Assembly (NCBI GenBank): GCA_027491415.1
Contig: JAOZFH010000063.1
Coordinates: 64,414-128,413, forward strand
From: Thermoproteota archaeon
Lineage (GTDB): Archaea; Korarchaeota; Korarchaeia; Korarchaeales; Korarchaeaceae
DNA: 64,000 bases
Reading direction: 5' to 3'
Part shown: positions 59,273-64,000 of the stretch, piece by piece
Layout: the number at the start of each line of letters is the position of its first letter
Position numbering within the stretch: the first letter of the stretch is position 1
Made by a program: the position numbers and the translations under genes
Notes under the pieces: model-generated
The model's input: only the letters and a program-made list of their open reading frames with translations
What the model was told of the DNA's origin: nothing
The model's database searches: none

Positions 59273-60703
59273 ATGGCGGTGATCTATGGGGCCACTAGGA
59301 AGGGCATCCGGCTGGTCAAGGGACCCCTTCTGTTTATGGAGGGCGTTCTCGAGGCCCGGTTTGGCGAGGTCGTCAGGATATTCTCCGAGGAAGGCAGGGA
59401 GTGGGTGGGCCAGGTCCTCGAGGCGGGCAGGGAGGCCACGGTGATCCAGGTCCTCGGAGACACTGAGGGCATAGACGTTGGCGTGATCGTCAAGTTCACC
59501 GGAGAGACGCTCAAGCTCCCCGTCGCCGAGGAGATGCTCGGCAGGGTCTTCAGCGGCTCCGGCGTGCCCATCGACGGAGGGCCGCCGGTGAAGGCCGAGG
59601 ACTACAGGGACATCAACGGGGCCCCCATCAACCCCACGATGAGGGACTACCCCGACGAGTTCGTGGAGACGGGCATCTCGGCAATCGACGGCATGCTCAG
59701 CCTTGTGAGGGGGCAGAAGCTGCCGATCTTCTCCGAGTCTGGGCTCCCGCACAACCAGGTCGCCGCGCAGATCGCCAGGCAGGCCGTGGTGCCTGGCAAG
59801 GCGGAGAGGTTCGCCATAGTGTTCGCGGCTATAGGGCTCAAGCACGATGAGGTGCTCTACTTCAGGAAGCAGTTCGAGGAGTTCGGCGCCCTCAGCAGGT
59901 CCATCCTGTTCCTGAACCTGGCCAACGACCCGGTGATAGAGAGGATAATGACCCCCAGGGTGGCGCTCACGGCGGCGGAGTACCTGGCCTTCGACCTGGA
60001 CATGGACGTCCTAGTCATACTCACGGACATGACCAACTACTGCGAGGCTCTCAGGGAGCTCAGCGCGGCCAGGGAGGAGGTGCCAAGCAGGAAGGGCTAT
60101 CCGGGGTACATGTACAGCGACCTCGCCAGCATCTACGAGAGGGCGGGGAGGATCAAGGGCAAGGCGGGGTCGATAACGCTGATGCCGATCCTCACAATGC
60201 CAGGAGGCGACCTAACGCACCCGATACCCGACCTCACCGGATACATCACGGAGGGGCAGATCTTCCTGGACTACGACCTGTTCAACAGGGGCATCTACCC
60301 ACCGATCAACGTGCTCCCCAGCCTCAGCAGGCTGATGAAGGACGGAGTCGGAAGGGGCAAGACGAGGGAGGACCACATGGAGGTGTCGAACCAGCTCTAC
60401 GCCTCGTACAGGGAGGGGACCAAGGCGAGAGAGCTGGTGCAGATCATAGGCGAGGCGGGCCTCAGCAAGAGGGAGAGGACCTACCTGAGGTTCGCCGACA
60501 GATTCGAGAGGGAGTTCGTGGCCCAGGGCTTCAGGGAGAGGAGGCCCATCGAGGAGACGCTGGAGATAGCCTGGGACCTGCTGGCCATGCTGCCGGAGGC
60601 CGAGCTCACCAGGATAAGCGACGCCACAATCGCGAAGTATCATCCAAAGCACAGGGGGTCTGGAGAGGAGGGCCCCGAGGGGAAGACCGAGATCTACGCC
60701 TAA
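59273..60703 (+). CDS. atpB: A-type ATP synthase subunit B
   Basis: 476 residues, 3 nt after subunit A. Features: [32 protein letters not shown] segment ([20 protein letters not shown]), [14 protein letters not shown] in place of a full Walker [41 protein letters not shown] and [20 protein letters not shown]. It is the regulatory nucleotide-binding subunit of the head. The C-terminal tail ([17 protein letters not shown]) is slightly extended. Confidence 0.97.
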   Translation: MAVIYGATRKGIRLVKGPLLFMEGVLEARFGEVVRIFSEEGREWVGQVLEAGREATVIQVLGDTEGIDVGVIVKFTGETLKLPVAEEMLGRVFSGSGVPIDGGPPVKAEDYRDINGAPINPTMRDYPDEFVETGISAIDGMLSLVRGQKLPIFSESGLPHNQVAAQIARQAVVPGKAERFAIVFAAIGLKHDEVLYFRKQFEEFGALSRSILFLNLANDPVIERIMTPRVALTAAEYLAFDLDMDVLVILTDMTNYCEALRELSAAREEVPSRKGYPGYMYSDLASIYERAGRIKGKAGSITLMPILTMPGGDLTHPIPDLTGYITEGQIFLDYDLFNRGIYPPINVLPSLSRLMKDGVGRGKTREDHMEVSNQLYASYREGTKARELVQIIGEAGLSKRERTYLRFADRFEREFVAQGFRERRPIEETLEIAWDLLAMLPEAELTRISDATIAKYHPKHRGSGEEGPEGKTEIYA

Positions 60704-60718
60704 CTCCGGTGAGGGGCA

Positions 60719-61336
60719 TTGTCCTCCAGGTCCGTCGGAAGGGTCGTCCCGACCAAGGGCTTCCTGATCAGGCTGAGGGAGAGGGTCTCGTTCCTCGAGA
60801 GGGGCGTCGAGGCCCTCAAGATGAAGAGGGACCAGCTCGTGAAGGAGGCCCAGGCGCTGATCAAGGAGCTCAAGATCAGGGAGGATGCAGAGAAGAAGAT
60901 GGTCGAGGCGTACGAGCTCCTGAGGCTGGCCTACGCCACCGCGGGGCCGTCAGAGGCGTCCAAGGCGGCCCTCCTAGCTAGGCCCATGAGGACAAAGATG
61001 AGGGTCAGGAGCGTGATAGGGGTGGAGGTCCCGGAGATCGAGGTGAGGGAGCTGGAGGTCGTCACCACGCCGTCCCTCAACGCCGCCGTCATAGCTGCCG
61101 CGGAGAAGATGGCCGAGGCCCTCAACGAGATCATCAAGTCCGCGAACGTGGAGGCGAGGTTCGAGAGGATCGCCGAGAGCCTGGCGGAGACCATGAGGAA
61201 GGTGAACGCGCTGGAGAAGCTCGTCATACCGGAGCACAAGGAGATAATCAAGTACATCGAGGAGGTGCTGGAGGAAGAGGGCCTAGAGGAGTTCCTGCGG
61301 GTCAAGAAGTACAAGTCGGTGAAGGGGAGGGAGTGA
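60719..61336 (+). CDS. atpD: A-type ATP synthase subunit D
   Basis: 205 residues from TTG 60719 with GGTGAGGGG upstream. Subunit D pattern: VVPTKGFLIRLRERVSFLER, GVEALKMKRDQLVKEAQALI and the C-terminal coil (VNALEKLVIPEHKEIIKYIE). It is the central rotor shaft within the A3B3 head, paired with F. It lies between B and C. Confidence 0.95.
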   Translation: MSSRSVGRVVPTKGFLIRLRERVSFLERGVEALKMKRDQLVKEAQALIKELKIREDAEKKMVEAYELLRLAYATAGPSEASKAALLARPMRTKMRVRSVIGVEVPEIEVRELEVVTTPSLNAAVIAAAEKMAEALNEIIKSANVEARFERIAESLAETMRKVNALEKLVIPEHKEIIKYIEEVLEEEGLEEFLRVKKYKSVKGRE

Positions 61337-61337
61337 G

Positions 61338-62363
61338 TTGGGCAGCAGGCTCAAGTACGCGATCGTCCGGGCCCATGGCCTCAAGACTCACCTCGTGCCC
61401 GAGGAGACCCTGAAGTCCTGGGCGTTCGTAGGGGACGACGAGGCCCTCTTCTCTGAGCTAGCGAAGACCGAGTACGGTCCGTTCTTCGCGGGGCCCGAGG
61501 ACCTTAGAAGGGCGGACAAGATTGAGGAGGCTCACGCCAGGGTGATGGCCAGGAGAGCCAGGCAGGTGACATCCCTCGTCACCGGCGGGATTGCCGAGTT
61601 CTTCAAGGCGTACATGGCGAAGTACGACTTGGAGAACATCAGGAGGATAATATACTCCTTGGTGAGGGCCACGGCCCTAGAGGAGACTGCTCTCCTGCCG
61701 ATACAGGGGTTCGTGCTCGACGTCGCCGTGCTGGCCAAGGCTAACTCCGTGGAGCAGCTGGTGGATCTGATAAGGGTAGAGGAGATAAAGAGTCAGCTGA
61801 GGAGGTGGCTGGCAGAGGGAGACAAGGACCTCACCGCCCTCGATCTGACGCTCGACGTTGCCTACAGAGACCTCGTTGTGTCCAGCGCCCAGGCAGCCAA
61901 GCCGCTAAGGAAGGACGGGGCCTTCAACGAGATCCTGTCTCTCTACCTGGACAGGGTACTCCTGGTCTCAGGGCTCAAGGCGCTGCTGAAAGGGGAGAGG
62001 GGTCCCCTAACGTTGTTTGAGGGCAGGCTGGACCCTGCGGCGTACAAGATACTCCGCTCGGCCGAAGACCTGAGGGATGCGCTGGTCGCGCTGGGCAGGA
62101 TAGAGAGATACCGACACCTGGCCACGGAGGTCCTGGACTCGTACAAGAAGGTCGGGCAGCCGTGGATCCTCGAGCTGGCTGCTTACAGGGACATATCGAC
62201 ATGGGCCCTTAGGTACGGGACAAAGAAGCCGATCTCGCCTGCATACCTGCTGACGTACCTGATAGAGGTCGAGTGGGAGGCGGTCAGGATCAAGACCCTC
62301 CTCCTCTCGCGGATAGCAGGGCTGACCGGTGACAGGGTGTACGACCTAGTCAAGGAGAGGTAG
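61338..62363 (+). CDS. atpC: A-type ATP synthase subunit C
   Basis: 341 residues from TTG, 1 nt after the subunit D stop. All-helical with the repeated three-domain pattern of subunit C/d (FFKAYMAKYDLENIRRIIYS, AYRDLVVSSAQAAKPLRKDG, AAYRDISTWALRYGTKKPIS, YLLTYLIEVEWEAVRIKTLL). It couples the central stalk to the K ring. It is last on the plus strand, whereas in many archaea it sits between E and F. Confidence 0.92.
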   Translation: MGSRLKYAIVRAHGLKTHLVPEETLKSWAFVGDDEALFSELAKTEYGPFFAGPEDLRRADKIEEAHARVMARRARQVTSLVTGGIAEFFKAYMAKYDLENIRRIIYSLVRATALEETALLPIQGFVLDVAVLAKANSVEQLVDLIRVEEIKSQLRRWLAEGDKDLTALDLTLDVAYRDLVVSSAQAAKPLRKDGAFNEILSLYLDRVLLVSGLKALLKGERGPLTLFEGRLDPAAYKILRSAEDLRDALVALGRIERYRHLATEVLDSYKKVGQPWILELAAYRDISTWALRYGTKKPISPAYLLTYLIEVEWEAVRIKTLLLSRIAGLTGDRVYDLVKER

Positions 62364-62436
62364 TCTGGCCCGGACTCGGTTACCCGAACGGGCGGGAGAG
62401 GGTAGCCACGAGACGCCCCCACCGATAGAGGATCCC

Positions 62437-62456
62437 AAAAAACGGTGATCGAAAAA
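62437..62456 (-). terminator. T-rich tracts after the subunit K gene
   Basis: On the minus strand, T6 (62437-62442) and T5 (62452-62456) follow the K stop. They are a plausible archaeal terminator in the convergent gap between subunits C and K. Confidence 0.45.
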
Positions 62457-62477
62457 GGGGAGAGGGGGACCCCCTGC

Positions 62478-62825
62478 CTAGAGCTTGCCGAGGATCAGGT
62501 ACCCTATGAGGAACCCGTAGATCGCGACTCCCTCCGAGAGACCTCCCAGCACGACCACGGCCGTGAACATGTCTGGCCTCTCGGCGAGGAGGGCGCTGCC
62601 TCCGACGGCCACTCCGTATAGGGCTATGCCTGCGGCTATTGTGCTGCCGACCACGGCGATGGCCGCGCCTATATACCCGAGGTTGCCCCCCTGGCCAACG
62701 GGAGCACCCTCCTCCTGAACCACCTGACTAGCCAGCGACACAGAGGCGGGTAGGAGCACTATCGGCAGGGCGAGTACTATGGCCACAAGTATCTTGTTCT
62801 TTACGAACCCAAGCCTTCTAGCCAT
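62478..62825 (-). CDS. atpK: A-type ATP synthase proteolipid subunit K (c)
   Basis: 115 residues from ATG 62825 (GGGGTG 6 nt upstream). A hydrophobic leader (ILVAIVLALPIVLLPASVSL), probably a signal, precedes one helical hairpin: GYIGAAIAVVGSTIAAGIAL and GGLSEGVAIYGFLIGYLIL, with the ion-binding Glu in LSEGVAIYG. One hairpin per subunit is the H+/Na+ rotor ring unit. It is transcribed opposite to the other subunits from a TATA at 62897-62906. Confidence 0.93.
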   Translation of the reverse strand: MARRLGFVKNKILVAIVLALPIVLLPASVSLASQVVQEEGAPVGQGGNLGYIGAAIAVVGSTIAAGIALYGVAVGGSALLAERPDMFTAVVVLGGLSEGVAIYGFLIGYLILGKL

Positions 62826-62896
62826 ACTCAACACCCCTGACAGCCGTCATAGCTCATGCTGAGCCACGATCCGGCCGGGTGCGGGCTCTCTTCAGA

Positions 62897-62906
62897 ATAT
62901 AAAAAC
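62897..62906 (-). promoter_or_regulatory. TATA box of subunit K
   Basis: GTTTTTATAT on the minus strand between the subunit I stop and K. A start near 62875 leaves a ~50-nt leader. The T-run may also help end the I transcript. Confidence 0.45.
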
Positions 62907-62927
62907 GTTTGACCGTACTTAATTGTC

Positions 62928-64000
62928 CTACCCAAGCATGTCTCTGATCGTTACGAATCTGCGACCGGCGGCCGAGAAGAACTTCGTGAACAGCTCATAG
63001 AAGGTGAGCCTAAGCGCTTGGATGAACGATACCATTCCCTCTAGCCCCATCGCGAAGATGTTGAACACAACTATCGGCATGACGTGCCCAAGAGTCGATG
63101 TGGCGTGCTCTGCGAGTTCGTGGGCCAGGACTCCAAAGGTTGCGTGCGATATCGCGAATCCGGCCAGCCTTAGGAATGAGAGGCTGTTGCTGAGGAGAGA
63201 TAGTGTGCTCTCTAGGAAGACGGTTATCCCCTCGACCACACCCTCCCCGACGCCGTGTCCGTGCCTCAGGGACTCAAAGATCGGATAGATTACTGTCATC
63301 ACCACCAATCCGGCAGCCACTCGGAACAGGGGGTCTGTCATCGTGGTTGCGATGTCCGCGCCGTTCCGGTAGGCAGCGTAGACCGCAAGAGTGTAGGCTG
63401 CGAACGTCCCAAAACCTCGGAACTCTAGGAGAGATCCGAGCAGGTCTCCCTCGACGATCTTGTTGATGCCCTGGAGGATGAAGGCGATGGACAGCTCGAT
63501 CGCGCCAAAGAGCACCGCAAGGGAAATCAGTCCCATAGGCTCCTTCGAGGGGGCGGGGAGGATGCTATGCTCTGTTAGGTGGATGAAGAACGCCTCTCCG
63601 TACAAGAAGCCGAACAGAGCCGCCGCCAGGCCCGCGTAGATTAGAATTCCCCCGAACTCGCGCATATTCTCGCTCTTTGACCTCCTCATGAGAAGCGCCC
63701 CTAGGGCCGCTAGGACTAGTCCGTGACCCAGATCACCGTACATGAAGCCGAACATCAGGGAGAAAAGTATCGTCGTGATCGGGGTCGGATCTAGCTCTCT
63801 CAGCCTGGGGAGGCCGTACATCTTGTGAGTCAACAGCCTGAACGGCCTGAAGATCTTACTGACTCGGATGTACGTGGGCGGCTTGTCCCCCTTCTTCGGC
63901 TCCTCGAACTCTATTCCCAAGAATCCCGCAAGCTTGTTCGAGAGCTTCTCTTTTAGGACCTCCGCCCTGTTTGCTGGGACCCACCCCTGGGTGAGGACCA
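62928..64000 (-). CDS. atpI: A-type ATP synthase subunit I (a), C-terminal part
   Basis: The frame is open to the window edge, so the 5' part is missing; about 357 residues are visible. The end of the cytosolic domain reads QGWVPANRAEVLKEKLSNKL. The membrane part has FSLMFGFMYGDLGHGLVLAA, FGFLYGEAFFIHLTEH, SIAFILQGINKIVEGDLLGS, LSFLRLAGFAISHATFGVLA (with the essential Arg in FLRLAGFAI) and FIQALRLTFYELFTKFFSAA. It forms the ion half-channels facing the K ring. It precedes K on the minus strand. Confidence 0.94.
   Translation of the reverse strand, partial: VLTQGWVPANRAEVLKEKLSNKLAGFLGIEFEEPKKGDKPPTYIRVSKIFRPFRLLTHKMYGLPRLRELDPTPITTILFSLMFGFMYGDLGHGLVLAALGALLMRRSKSENMREFGGILIYAGLAAALFGFLYGEAFFIHLTEHSILPAPSKEPMGLISLAVLFGAIELSIAFILQGINKIVEGDLLGSLLEFRGFGTFAAYTLAVYAAYRNGADIATTMTDPLFRVAAGLVVMTVIYPIFESLRHGHGVGEGVVEGITVFLESTLSLLSNSLSFLRLAGFAISHATFGVLAHELAEHATSTLGHVMPIVVFNIFAMGLEGMVSFIQALRLTFYELFTKFFSAAGRRFVTIRDMLG

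Overview
The window is archaeal, high-GC chromosomal DNA, probably from a thermophile of the TACK type. The evidence is: archaeal RNA polymerase subunits Rpo3 and Rpo4, TFE and MBF1; hypusine-type aIF5A; Pus10; archaeal ribosomal proteins; an A-type ATP synthase; crenactin; endonuclease Q; tRNA introns; and many leaderless genes placed about 26 bp from a TATA box. No rRNA is present, so I cannot name the lineage. Crenactin and a tRNA intron in the T-loop point towards the Crenarchaeota/Korarchaeota/Aigarchaeota side. This placement is inference.

Layout. 1-8.5 kb (minus strand): information-processing operons S13-S4-S11, an unknown coiled-coil protein, Rpo3, tRNA-Leu(GAG), L18e-L13-S9, aIF5A, Pus10, L21e, Rpo4, DUF655 and a cut-off PIN protein. 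8.6-15.3 kb: tRNA-Ser, a ~1,600-residue surface protein, intron-bearing tRNA-Met and a membrane flippase-like protein. 15.3-18.7 kb: MBF1, a degenerate DRG-type GTPase and RpiA, then a secreted orphan. 19.4-25.6 kb is an accessory, partly decayed region: three PIN toxin-antitoxin modules, two tRNA-Pro genes (one with a T-loop intron), a possible structured RNA, a TudS-like protein and two broken genes for aromatic-rich proteins. 25.8-34 kb: phosphate uptake, CPBP protease, TFE, endonuclease Q, a TrmB-type regulator and glycerate 2-kinase.

33.8-43.5 kb holds the most interesting part. A very divergent RuBisCO-like protein, lacking nearly every catalytic residue, lies tail-to-tail with ribose-1,5-bisphosphate isomerase, close to glycerate 2-kinase. 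Crenactin, MGMT, RtcA, an RPA-like protein and XPF follow. 43.5-49.1 kb: AsnRS, a UbiD-family decarboxylase (possibly the archaeal mevalonate enzyme), HflX, a membrane protein and agmatinase. 49.4-52.3 kb: a 2-oxoacid:ferredoxin oxidoreductase (delta, alpha and beta, no gamma). 52.3-56.1 kb: a membrane-anchored gluzincin, a SAH/MTA-type deaminase, a CYTH protein and tRNA-Leu(TAA). 56.2-64 kb: the A-type ATP synthase in the order F-H-E-A-B-D-C, with K and I in opposite orientation.

A recurring architectural feature is that about ten divergent gene pairs are separated by one near-palindromic TATA box lying about 26 bp from the start, or predicted start, on each side. All motif and homology statements come from reading the sequence against remembered family features; no database search was run.
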